Notes: generated by a model not told the origin, from the letters alone. 13,804 bases of DNA from an uncultured Bacilli bacterium (GCA_944358495.1 CALVRF010000028.1:1-13804); one strand, 5' to 3'; positions 7,309 to 13,772 are shown, numbered from the stretch's first letter. Made by a program: numbers and translations.

Positions 7309-7848
7309 TTATTTTTTGAATGGCATGCCGAAACCTTTTAGTAAATCTAATGCTTCTTCATTAGTGTTAGCTGTTGTAACAAATACAATGTCCATTCCAC
7401 GTACTTTAACAACATTATCATATTCTATTTCTGAGAAAATTAATTGTTCGGTAAGTCCTAAAGTGTAGTTGCCTCGACCGTCAAATGATTTTGGACTAAT
7501 TCCTCTAAAATCTCTTACACGAGGTAAGGTGATACTGATTAATTTATCTAAAAAATTATACATATTTTCGCCTCTTAAAGTAACTTTGCAACCGATTGGT
7601 TGACCAGCACGTACTTTAAAACCAGCGATGGCTTTTTTAGCTTTAGTTACTACAGGTTTTTGTCCAGTAATAGCTTTTAAGTCTTCTAAAGCAGCGTCTA
7701 ATAATTTAGAATTTCCAGTAGCATCACCAACACCCATATTTACAACAATTTTTTCTAATTTTGGGGTTTCCATTACACTTTTATATCCGTATTTTTCTCT
7801 TAAACTAGGTACGATTTCTTTACTATATTTTTCTTGTAGGCGGTTCAT
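7309..7848 (-). CDS. rplE: 50S ribosomal protein L5
   Basis: L5 (179 residues from the chosen start) forms the central protuberance with 5S rRNA and contacts S13 in an intersubunit bridge. The start at 7848 gives MNRLQEKYSKEIVPSL, the usual L5 N-terminus and family length, and has a strong AAAGGAGGG site 5 bases upstream. An in-frame start at 7917 would add 23 residues overlapping rplX and has no comparable site. Conserved parts include KIVVNMGVGDA, GQKPVVTKAKKAIAGFKVR and the C-terminal RGMDIVFVTTANTNEEALDL. It ends with a TAA TAA double stop. Confidence 0.97.
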   Translation of the reverse strand: MNRLQEKYSKEIVPSLREKYGYKSVMETPKLEKIVVNMGVGDATGNSKLLDAALEDLKAITGQKPVVTKAKKAIAGFKVRAGQPIGCKVTLRGENMYNFLDKLISITLPRVRDFRGISPKSFDGRGNYTLGLTEQLIFSEIEYDNVVKVRGMDIVFVTTANTNEEALDLLKGFGMPFKK

Positions 7849-7867
7849 GTATACCCTCCTTTCAGGT

Positions 7868-8176
7868 TTAGTCAAGTTTTTCATTTGATTTTCTTGACAC
7901 TCTAATTTTCTTACCATCTTTTGTAGTAGTGTGTCCTATTCTAGTTCCTTTTTTAGTTTTAGGATCAATTATCATAACGTTTGATACGTGAAGTGGTCTT
8001 TCAACTTCGATAATTTGTCCTGCTTCTCCACCGTTTGGTTTAATATGCTTATGGGCGATATTAACACCTTCAACGATGACTTTATCATCAGCTTTAAAGG
8101 TTTTTAAAATTTTGCCTTCTTTGCCTTTATCTTTACCAGCAATGACAACTACTTTATCTCCTTGTTTTAATTTCAT
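7868..8176 (-). CDS. rplX: 50S ribosomal protein L24
   Basis: L24 (102 residues) starts assembly of the 50S subunit by binding the 5' end of 23S rRNA. A KOW motif is clear at the N-terminus (KQGDKVVVIAGKDKGKEGKI, from residue 4), followed by NIAHKHIKPN and a RPLHVSNVMIIDPKTKK stretch. The ATG follows TTTGGAGG. It ends 19 bases before the preferred rplE start; longer in-frame starts for rplE would run back into this gene and are not favoured. Confidence 0.98.
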   Translation of the reverse strand: MKLKQGDKVVVIAGKDKGKEGKILKTFKADDKVIVEGVNIAHKHIKPNGGEAGQIIEVERPLHVSNVMIIDPKTKKGTRIGHTTTKDGKKIRVSRKSNEKLD

Positions 8177-8193
8177 ATTATTCCTCCAAACGA

Positions 8194-8562
8194 TTATAAC
8201 ACTTCTTTTGCAAGTGATACTATTTTCATAAAGTCTTTGTCACGTAATTCACGTGCTACTGGTCCAAAAACACGAGTTCCGACTGGTGATTTATCATCTT
8301 TAATAATAATACAAGCATTATCATCAAATTTGATATATGACCCATCTTCTCTTCTTAGACCTTGTTTTGTTCTAACGATAACAGCTTTAACAACTTTTCC
8401 TTTGCTAACTGTTGAATTTGGTGTTGCTTTTTTTACGGTTGCAACTACTATATCTCCAATGTTACCGGTTTTTACTTTGCTGCCACCTAATACTCCAATT
8501 ACTAATACTTCGCGAGCACCAGAGTTGTCAGCTACCTTTAAACGGCTTTCTGGTTGAATCAT
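8194..8562 (-). CDS. rplN: 50S ribosomal protein L14
   Basis: L14 (122 residues, normal length) lies at the subunit interface beside L19 and binds the silencing factor RsfS. The sequence begins MIQPESRLKVADNSGARE and contains GDIVVATVKKATP, then VKAVIVRTKQGLRREDGSYI, and ends FGPVARELRDKDFMKIVSLA plus three to four residues. It is the first gene of the spc-type segment. The ATG follows AAAGGAGG. Nothing unusual is seen. Confidence 0.98.
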   Translation of the reverse strand: MIQPESRLKVADNSGAREVLVIGVLGGSKVKTGNIGDIVVATVKKATPNSTVSKGKVVKAVIVRTKQGLRREDGSYIKFDDNACIIIKDDKSPVGTRVFGPVARELRDKDFMKIVSLAKEVL

Positions 8563-8583
8563 ATTAATCCTCCTTTATTCCAG

Positions 8584-8841
8584 TTATAAAATAACTGCTT
8601 TTTCTACTATTTCTACTAAACGATAGTGTTTAGTTTTTGATAGTGGTCTAGTCTCTGCGATTTTTACTGTATCGCCAACTTTGGCTTCATTTTTTTCATC
8701 ATGTACAGCGTATTTTTTAGAGTATTTGGCTCTTTTTCCGTAAAGTTTATCTTTTGTGTAAGTTTCTACTAATACTGTGATAGTTTTGTTGTTACTAGCA
8801 CTAGTAACTTTACCAATTAATTCTTGTCTTTTTGTTTCCAT
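8584..8841 (-). CDS. rpsQ: 30S ribosomal protein S17
   Basis: S17 (85 residues) is a small OB-fold protein that binds 16S rRNA early in assembly of the 30S body. Family features are LIGKVTSASNNKTITVLVE near the N-terminus, YGKRAKYSKKYAVHDE in the middle and VGDTVKIAETRPLSKTKHYRL near the end. Length and start are typical, and AGGAGG precedes the ATG. It is the last gene of the part that corresponds to the S10 operon. No terminator or promoter is visible in the 21 bases before rplN. Confidence 0.98.
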   Translation of the reverse strand: METKRQELIGKVTSASNNKTITVLVETYTKDKLYGKRAKYSKKYAVHDEKNEAKVGDTVKIAETRPLSKTKHYRLVEIVEKAVIL

Positions 8842-8850
8842 AATTTCCTC

Positions 8851-9045
8851 CTAGTCTTGCAATTCGCGTTCACGTAAGATAGTTTTCATACGTGCGACAG
8901 CCTTTCTAAGTTCTTTTATTCTAGCTGGTTTTTCAAGACTACCAGTAGCTTGGCTGAAACGTAAATTGAATAATTCTTCTTTGCACTCAGCAATTTTTGT
9001 TTTTAATTCTTCATCACTAAGTTCTCTTAGTTCATTACTTTTCAT
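8851..9045 (-). CDS. rpmC: 50S ribosomal protein L29
   Basis: L29 (64 residues) is a two-helix protein next to L23 at the tunnel exit. The sequence shows the typical N-terminal helix (NELRELSDEELKTKIAECKE), the FNLRFSQATG turn at residues 27-36 and the second helix with IKELRKAVARMKTILRERE. The ATG lies inside the last codons of rplP (11-base overlap) and is preceded by GTGAGGTAA, a short binding site within rplP. Its TAG stop is part of the TAGGAGG site of rpsQ. Confidence 0.97.
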   Translation of the reverse strand: MKSNELRELSDEELKTKIAECKEELFNLRFSQATGSLEKPARIKELRKAVARMKTILRERELQD

Positions 9046-9466
9046 TTACCTCACCACTTTCTTTTTTAACAAACTTACACTTAATTGGTAGTTTATGCAT
9101 AGCTAAACGTAATGCTTCTCTAGCTACTTCTTCGCTAACTCCAGCTACTTCAAACATAACTTTACCTTCTTTTACGACAGCAACCCATTCTTCCGGATTA
9201 CCTTTACCTTTACCTTGACGAGTTTCAAGAGGTTTTTTAGTTAATGACAAATGCGGGAAAATATTAATCCATACTTTTCCTCCACGTTTCATGTAACGAG
9301 TCATAGCTACACGAGCAGCTTCGATTTGTCTTTGGGTAATCCAGGCACCTTCTTGGGCTTTTAAACCGTATTCTCCAAAATGGACTTCAGTATTTCCTTT
9401 GGCTTTTCCTTCGTATCTTAAACGATGTGGACGACGATATTTAGTTCTCTTTGGAATGACTGCCAT
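9035..9466 (-). CDS. rplP: 50S ribosomal protein L16
   Basis: L16 (143 residues) organises the central region of the 50S subunit near the A-site tRNA elbow. Typical motifs are PKRTKYRRPHR at residues 5-15, HFGEYGLKAQE at about 30-40, the IEAARVAMTRYMKRGGKVWI region and the C-terminal EEVAREALRLAMHKLPIKCKF. The chosen ATG at 9466 has the binding site GGGAGGTAAT, and the MAVIPKR start aligns with the usual MLxPKR start of the family. It therefore truly overlaps the end of rpsC by 26 bases. Its own end overlaps rpmC by 11 bases. Confidence 0.98.
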   Translation of the reverse strand: MAVIPKRTKYRRPHRLRYEGKAKGNTEVHFGEYGLKAQEGAWITQRQIEAARVAMTRYMKRGGKVWINIFPHLSLTKKPLETRQGKGKGNPEEWVAVVKEGKVMFEVAGVSEEVAREALRLAMHKLPIKCKFVKKESGEVNEK

Positions 9467-10121
9467 TTTTATTACCTCCCTTATTTTTCTTTTCAGGAAG
9501 GATTTCTCCTTTATAAATCCATACTTTTACGCCGATTTTTCCGTAAGTTGTATTAGCTTCTTTAGCTGCATAATCAACGTCTGCACGTAAAGTATGAAGC
9601 GGAATTGTTCCTTCAGTATATCCTTCACTTCTTGCGATTTCTACACCGTTTAAACGTCCAGATACTAAAGTCTTAATTCCTTTTGCTCCTGATTTCATTA
9701 CATTTCTAATAGCTTTCTTTTGAGCCACTCTAAATGATACACGATTTTCAATTTGATGAGCAATATTCTCAGCAACTAGTGCCGCTACCATATTAGGGTT
9801 TTTAATTTCTTTAATGGAAATGTGAATGTCTTCTTTGACTAATTTTTCCAATGCTTTTCTTAATTTTTCAATTTCATCTCCGCCGTGACCGATAACAACT
9901 CCAGGTTTTGCTGTGTTGATGATTACTTCGGTTTTTCCGGCAGTTCTTTCAATAAGAATATTTGAAACTGCTGCGCCAGATAATTTCTTTTCTAAGTATT
10001 TACGGATTTGGTAATCATTGTTTAGGTTTTTTGCGTAGTCTTTACCTTCGGCATACCAATTTGATTCCCAAGTCTTGTTGATTCCGATTCTAAGTCCGAC
10101 TGGACTAACTTTTTGACCCAT
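9441..10121 (-). CDS. rpsC: 30S ribosomal protein S3
   Basis: S3 (226 residues) lies at the mRNA entry tunnel of the 30S head. An N-terminal KH domain spans roughly residues 40-110, with GXXG loop G78-H79-G80-G81. The C-terminal domain has SGRLNGVEIARSEGY from about 154 and PLHTLRADVDYA near 174-185. The last 18 or so residues are lysine-, asparagine- and glycine-rich and vary in this family. A histidine in the GXXG loop is less common than the usual lysine or arginine. The last 26 bases overlap the start of rplP in another frame, and the rplP ribosome binding site lies within this gene. Confidence 0.98.
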   Translation of the reverse strand: MGQKVSPVGLRIGINKTWESNWYAEGKDYAKNLNNDYQIRKYLEKKLSGAAVSNILIERTAGKTEVIINTAKPGVVIGHGGDEIEKLRKALEKLVKEDIHISIKEIKNPNMVAALVAENIAHQIENRVSFRVAQKKAIRNVMKSGAKGIKTLVSGRLNGVEIARSEGYTEGTIPLHTLRADVDYAAKEANTTYGKIGVKVWIYKGEILPEKKNKGGNKNGSHSKEN

Positions 10122-10138
10122 CAGTTTACCTCCTTTGC

Positions 10139-10474
10139 TTAATTTTTCTCACTTACCACGATTGTAATGTGGCTTGATCTTTTTAAAATAGGATCTGGTC
10201 TTCCTTTAGCGCCAGCTCTTCCTCTTTTTAAAGTTCTTCCTTCGTTGATATAAGCTTCTTTAACATAAAGATTTTCTTTGTCTAATTCTAAATTATTTTC
10301 AGCGTTTGCTACTGCCGATAATAAAACTTTACGAATTACTCTTGAAGCTTCTTTATTTAGGTTTGCTAATATTGCATCAGCCTCAGCTACGTCTTTACCA
10401 CGAACTAAGTCGATTACTAAACGAGCTTTACGAGGGGCAATTCTAACGCCTTTGGCGATTGCTTTAGCTTCCAT
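10139..10474 (-). CDS. rplV: 50S ribosomal protein L22
   Basis: L22 (111 residues) contacts all domains of 23S rRNA, and its beta-hairpin lines the peptide exit tunnel, where macrolide resistance mutations arise. The globular part begins KGVRIAPRKARLVIDLVRGK. The hairpin tip RGRAGAKGR is at about residues 84-92 and looks wild-type. The ATG at 10474 follows AAAGGATGG, a comparatively weak site. It is followed after 17 bases by rpsC. Confidence 0.98.
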   Translation of the reverse strand: MEAKAIAKGVRIAPRKARLVIDLVRGKDVAEADAILANLNKEASRVIRKVLLSAVANAENNLELDKENLYVKEAYINEGRTLKRGRAGAKGRPDPILKRSSHITIVVSEKN

Positions 10475-10494
10475 CTATACCATCCTTTCTGGTC

Positions 10495-10767
10495 TTATTT
10501 TTTCTTTTTGTCGTCACCGTGGCCGCCAAACTTACGTGTTGGGGCGAACTCTCCTAATTTATGTCCAACCATATCTTCTGTTACATAAACAGGAATAAAT
10601 TCTTTACCATTATGAACAGCAAATGTATGTCCAATAAATTCAGGAAAAATTGTAGAACGGCGTGACCAAGTTTTAATTACTTCTTTTTTTCCAGATTCGT
10701 TTAATTCTCTTACCCTTTTTAGTAATCTTTCAAATACGTAAGGGCCTTTTTTTAAACTTCTAGCCAT
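10495..10767 (-). CDS. rpsS: 30S ribosomal protein S19
   Basis: S19 (90 residues) binds the head of the 30S subunit with S13, near the decoding A site. The conserved start ARSLKKGPYVFERLL, the central EFIGHTFAVHNGKEF and the C-terminal VGHKLGEFAPTRKFGGHG are all present. The tail ends in four lysines. Its ribosome binding site, AAAGGATG, is weaker than those of most neighbours, which have GGAGG, and closely resembles that of rplV. It starts 17 bases after the rplB stop. Confidence 0.98.
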   Translation of the reverse strand: MARSLKKGPYVFERLLKRVRELNESGKKEVIKTWSRRSTIFPEFIGHTFAVHNGKEFIPVYVTEDMVGHKLGEFAPTRKFGGHGDDKKKK

Positions 10768-10784
10768 CTATAAGTCATCCTTTC

Positions 10785-11615
10785 TTATTTTTTTCTCGAA
10801 CGAACAATTAGCTTACTTGAAGCTTTCTTGCGATTACGAGTTTTATATCCAAGGGCTGGTTTACCCCATGGAGTCATAGGACCTTTGCGTCCAATAGGCG
10901 CACGACCTTCACCACCACCGTGTGGATGATCGTTAGGGTTCATAACTGAACCACGAACGGTTGGTCTAATTCCCATATGTCTTTTTCTTCCAGCTTTACC
11001 TAAATTAACTAGTTCATAGTCAGCGTTACCAACTTCACCGATTGTCGCACGGCATTCGCTTAATACTTTTCTAACTTCACCACTAGCTAAACGTAGTAAA
11101 GTGTATTTATCTTCACATCCTAAGATTTGAACGCTTGAACCAGCGCTTCTAGCCATTTGGCCACCTTTTCCTGGTTTCAATTCTACATTGTGAACTAAAG
11201 TTCCTTCTGGAATGTCTTTTAGTGGTAAGCAGTTACCAACTTTGATATCAGCTTTTTCCCCACTTTCAATTTTCATTCCAACTTTTAAGCCTTTTGGAGC
11301 AATGATATATCTTTTTTCTCCGTCGGCGTAATTAATTAAAGCAATGTTAGCACTTCTATTTGGGTCGTATTCGATTGAAGCTACAGTTCCGACAATACCG
11401 TCTTTGGTTCTTTTGAAATCAATGATACGATATTTTCTTTTAGCTCCACCACCGTGATGTCTTACAGTGATTTTACCTTGATTGTTACGACCACCTGATT
11501 TTTTGATTGTTGTAACTAATGATTTCTCTGGAGTGGTTTTAGTGATTTCTTCATTAACTAAAGTCGTCATACCACGAGTACCATTAGTCATTGGTTTATA
11601 TGATTTGATCGCCAT
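10785..11615 (-). CDS. rplB: 50S ribosomal protein L2
   Basis: L2 (276 residues, normal) is among the most conserved ribosomal proteins. It bridges the subunits and is needed for assembly of the peptidyl transferase centre. The N-terminal RNA-binding part contains GRNNQGKITVRHHGGGAKR (about 42-60). The C-terminal signature NPNDHPHGGGEGRAPIGRKG starts near residue 226 and includes the invariant histidine at about 230. The tail is strongly basic. The ATG follows AAGGGAGG. No unusual feature was seen. Confidence 0.99.
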   Translation of the reverse strand: MAIKSYKPMTNGTRGMTTLVNEEITKTTPEKSLVTTIKKSGGRNNQGKITVRHHGGGAKRKYRIIDFKRTKDGIVGTVASIEYDPNRSANIALINYADGEKRYIIAPKGLKVGMKIESGEKADIKVGNCLPLKDIPEGTLVHNVELKPGKGGQMARSAGSSVQILGCEDKYTLLRLASGEVRKVLSECRATIGEVGNADYELVNLGKAGRKRHMGIRPTVRGSVMNPNDHPHGGGEGRAPIGRKGPMTPWGKPALGYKTRNRKKASSKLIVRSRKK

Positions 11616-11633
11616 ATATATCCTCCCTTAAGT

Positions 11634-11909
11634 CTAGTTAAGTTCGATTGAACTTCCTTCTTTTAATTTAACAATTGCTTTCTTAACTTTATTGGTTTTT
11701 CCTGCATAACGTCCAACTCTTTTAGTTTTAGGTTTAACGTTAACAGTATTTACGCTATCTACTTTTACATCGAAGATTTTTTCGACAGCTTGCTTGATTT
11801 GCGTTTTGTTGGCTCTTGGGTCAACACTAAAAGTAATAACGTTATTGTTTGCTAAATCAGAAGATTTTTCTGTTACGATTGGAGCTTTAATAATGTCTCG
11901 ATATTCCAT
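11634..11909 (-). CDS. rplW: 50S ribosomal protein L23
   Basis: L23 (91 residues) binds domain III of 23S rRNA at the exit of the peptide tunnel, where it forms a docking site for trigger factor and the signal recognition particle. The N-terminal motif IIKAPIVTEKS (residues 7-17) and the basic stretch VNVKPKTKRVGRYAGKTNK are typical. The length is normal for Bacillota. Its ATG overlaps the rplD stop by one base (TAATG), so ribosomes finishing L4 probably reinitiate here. It ends 18 bases before rplB. Confidence 0.97.
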   Translation of the reverse strand: MEYRDIIKAPIVTEKSSDLANNNVITFSVDPRANKTQIKQAVEKIFDVKVDSVNTVNVKPKTKRVGRYAGKTNKVKKAIVKLKEGSSIELN

Positions 11910-12532
11910 TATGCAAGCACCTCCTCTATAGCTTTAACCGCATCTTCAGTAATAACTAAGCAATCTGAAGCGATTACATCTAATGTACTAATTTCGTTAG
12001 CTTGTAATAATACAACATTAGGTATATTACGTGAGCTTAAGATAACATTTTCTGTAAGTTCGTTTACTACGATTAAAATATTTTTACTAGCTTTGATTGC
12101 CTCTAAAATTTGAAGCATATCTTTAGTTTTGTTGGTATCGATATTCAAATTATCTAATACTATAATTTCTTTATCTAAAACTTTGTATGATAGAGCAGAT
12201 TTAAGAGCTAAAACTCTTTCTTTTCTATTTTGTTTTTTATTGTAATTTCTTGGATGTGGTCCGAATACAATTCCGCCACCTGTCCATTGTGGAGATCTAG
12301 TACTACCTTGTCTTGCGTGGCCTGTACCTTTTTGTCTCCATGGTTTTCTTCCGCCGCCACTTACTTCTGAGCGGGTTTTAGTACTGTGTGTACCTTGTCT
12401 CATGGAATTTCTAGCTAAAGTAATTGCGTCATATAAAACTGCATCATTTGGAGTGATTCCCCAAACGTTTTCATTTAAAGTAATGTCCCCAACTTTTTCA
12501 CCTTTAATATTTAATACTGGATTTTTCTTCAT
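11909..12532 (-). CDS. rplD: 50S ribosomal protein L4
   Basis: L4 (207 residues, normal length) binds domain I of 23S rRNA and sends a loop into the peptide exit tunnel. That loop is clear at about residues 46-96, with the glycine- and arginine-rich signature GGGRKPWRQKGTGHARQGS. The C-terminal part has the expected alternating alpha/beta pattern. In Escherichia coli L4 represses its own operon through the S10 leader; whether it does so here is unknown. The start ATG follows TAGGAGG. The gene ends in TAATG, so its stop shares one base with the rplW start, and the rplW binding site GAGGAGG is inside the last codons of rplD. This suggests translational coupling. Confidence 0.98.
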   Translation of the reverse strand: MKKNPVLNIKGEKVGDITLNENVWGITPNDAVLYDAITLARNSMRQGTHSTKTRSEVSGGGRKPWRQKGTGHARQGSTRSPQWTGGGIVFGPHPRNYNKKQNRKERVLALKSALSYKVLDKEIIVLDNLNIDTNKTKDMLQILEAIKASKNILIVVNELTENVILSSRNIPNVVLLQANEISTLDVIASDCLVITEDAVKAIEEVLA

Positions 12533-12544
12533 AGTATTAACCTC

Positions 12545-13288
12545 CTACTTTTCTTCCTCAGTAGTTTCTGCGGTTTCTTCGGTAATAGTTTCTTCAGTTT
12601 GAGGTTCTTCTTTCTTTTCTTCTTTTACCCAAGAAACTAATTCAGGTCTTTCGTTGATTTTGTTAGGGTTTTTAACAGCAGTTCTAATGATAACTAGACC
12701 TTTTTTAGGTCCTGGTACATTACCTTTAACTAAAATTACATTATTTTCTACATCAACAGCAACAATTTCTAAGTTTTGGATAGTTACTGTTAACATTCCC
12801 ATGTGACCTGGTAATTTTTTACCTTTGAATACGCGCATTGGTCTCATTGTTCCCATTGAACCTGGACGTCTATGATAGTGTGATCCATGTCCCATAGGTC
12901 CTCTTTGTTGACCATGTCTTTTGATAACACCTTGGAAACCTTTTCCTTTTGTGGTTCCAGTTACGTCTACCATTTCTCCTCTAGTGAAGATATCAGCAGT
13001 GATTTCTTGTCCTAGAGTATAATCTTCAACATTAACACCTCTAATTTCTTTAAAGAAGCGCTTAGGTGTAGTGTTTGCTTTATTGGTGTGTCCAATAGAA
13101 GCTTTTGTCGCTAACTTTTCTCTTTTAGTATCGAATCCAAGTTGGATAGCATCATAACCATCAGTAGCTTTTGTTTTGATTTGTGTTACAACATTTGGAG
13201 TAACTTCAACAACTGTTACTGGAGTTAATTTACCTTCTTGGTCGAATACCTCAGTCATCCCTATTTTACGACCTAAGATTCCTTTCAT
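12545..13288 (-). CDS. rplC: 50S ribosomal protein L3 with acidic C-terminal tail
   Basis: L3 is an early-assembling 23S rRNA-binding protein whose long loop reaches toward the peptidyl transferase centre. The core is typical: N-terminal KGILGRKIGMT, TGTTKGKGFQG around residues 109-120, and the loop GHGSHYHRRPGSMG at 133-146. At 247 residues it is about 35-40 longer than the usual bacterial protein of about 209. The excess is a C-terminal tail; its last 26 residues (222-247) hold 12 glutamates and 6 threonines and no hydrophobic core, so it is probably disordered and exposed. The reading frame and codon style continue smoothly into the tail, so a frameshift is unlikely. The TAG stop lies inside the ribosome binding site of rplD. 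Confidence 0.97.
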   Translation of the reverse strand: MKGILGRKIGMTEVFDQEGKLTPVTVVEVTPNVVTQIKTKATDGYDAIQLGFDTKREKLATKASIGHTNKANTTPKRFFKEIRGVNVEDYTLGQEITADIFTRGEMVDVTGTTKGKGFQGVIKRHGQQRGPMGHGSHYHRRPGSMGTMRPMRVFKGKKLPGHMGMLTVTIQNLEIVAVDVENNVILVKGNVPGPKKGLVIIRTAVKNPNKINERPELVSWVKEEKKEEPQTEETITEETAETTEEEK

Positions 13289-13300
13289 TTTTCATTCCTC

Positions 13301-13609
13301 CTATAATTTAATTTGAATATCAACGCCGCTTGGAATATCTAGATGCGATAAAGCATCGATAGTCTCCTTACTTGGGTTATTGATATCAATAAGTCTTTTG
13401 TGTGTTCTTTTTTCAAATTGTTCACGTGAATCTTTGTATTTATGAACCGCTCTTAAGATAGTGATTTTTTCAATCTCTGTTGGTAGAGGGATTGGTCCAC
13501 TAACCTGTCCGCCAGTTCTTTTGACAGTATCCACGATTTTAGCGCAAGCTTTATCTAAATTTTTATGTTCAAACGCTTTTAATCTGATACGAACTTTAGT
13601 ACTAGACAT
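13301..13609 (-). CDS. rpsJ: 30S ribosomal protein S10
   Basis: S10 (102 residues, the usual length) sits in the head of the 30S subunit. In many bacteria it also partners NusB in antitermination. The sequence is full-length and typical, from the start MSSTKVRIRLKAFEHKNLD, through the mid-region GPIPLPTE around residues 39-46, to the C-terminal HLDIPSGVDIQIKL. The ATG is preceded by a strong AAAGGAGG site with suitable spacing. It is the first gene of the cluster, directly behind the promoter and leader, so any leader-based control would act first on this gene. Its TAG stop is part of the TAGGAGG ribosome binding site of rplC, 12 bases before the rplC start. Confidence 0.98.
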   Translation of the reverse strand: MSSTKVRIRLKAFEHKNLDKACAKIVDTVKRTGGQVSGPIPLPTEIEKITILRAVHKYKDSREQFEKRTHKRLIDINNPSKETIDALSHLDIPSGVDIQIKL

Positions 13610-13737
13610 ATTGTATCCTCCTTTCGCCTATATCTCAGTATAGACTTGCTCCGTGTAAAAACCCGAGTTTACTATTTAAATTATTAACAACTTAACCTAG
13701 TGTCTCGGCAACCTCACACATCTACGCATGCCACACA
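13610..13737 (-). promoter_or_regulatory. Structured 5' leader RNA of the rpsJ operon
   Basis: This untranslated leader lies between the predicted transcription start and rpsJ. Three inverted repeats can be seen by eye. The first (13700-13736) is an 8-bp stem, GTGT/ACAC plus GGCA/TGCC, interrupted by a 3-base GAG bulge and closed by an 18-base loop. The second (13655-13672) is a small stem, AAAC/GTTT, closed by TCGG. The third (13626-13645) is a 7-bp stem, GTCTATA/TATAGGC with one T.G pair, ending just before the ribosome binding site AAAGGAGG. The CCGAG in the first stem (13704-13708) is complementary to CTCGG at 13663-13667, which could form a pseudoknot or an alternative fold. Leaders of ribosomal protein operons are often autoregulatory; which protein would bind here, if any, is not shown by the sequence. 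Confidence 0.6.
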
Positions 13738-13743
13738 TTCAAA

Positions 13744-13772
13744 ATTATACATGAAAATTATATGAAAATCAA
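13744..13772 (-). promoter_or_regulatory. Sigma-A type promoter of the S10-spc-alpha cluster
   Basis: Read on the minus strand there is a -35 box TTGATT (13767-13772), a spacer of exactly 17 bases and a perfect -10 box TATAAT (13744-13749). This is the only convincing promoter in the window, and it lies about 135 bases before the rpsJ start. Transcription would begin near 13737, giving a leader of about 130 nucleotides. A second TATAAT at 13757-13762 lacks a good -35 partner. The -35 differs from the TTGACA consensus at two positions. Confidence 0.8.

Noticed and set aside
7849..7917. Longer rplE forms beginning at 7917 or 7884.
   Set aside because: They would overlap rplX without a ribosome binding site. 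The start at 7848 gives the normal 179 residues and follows AAAGGAGGG.
13655..13672. The small inverted repeat in the leader as an intrinsic attenuator.
   Set aside because: The stem is short and AT-rich and is followed in the transcript by ACGGAGCAAG, with no run of U, so it would not terminate transcription.
13697..13738. A 13-codon open frame in the rpsJ leader (starting ATG TGT GGC, ending CAC TAG), which could be a leader peptide.
   Set aside because: It begins within about one base of the predicted transcription start, so there is no room for a ribosome binding site. The same bases are better explained by the bulged RNA hairpin.
13757..13762. A second TATAAT upstream of the main -10 box, possibly a tandem promoter.
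   Set aside because: The sequence 17 bases upstream is TTCTAA, a poor -35 box, and it overlaps the stronger promoter. A minor start cannot be excluded.
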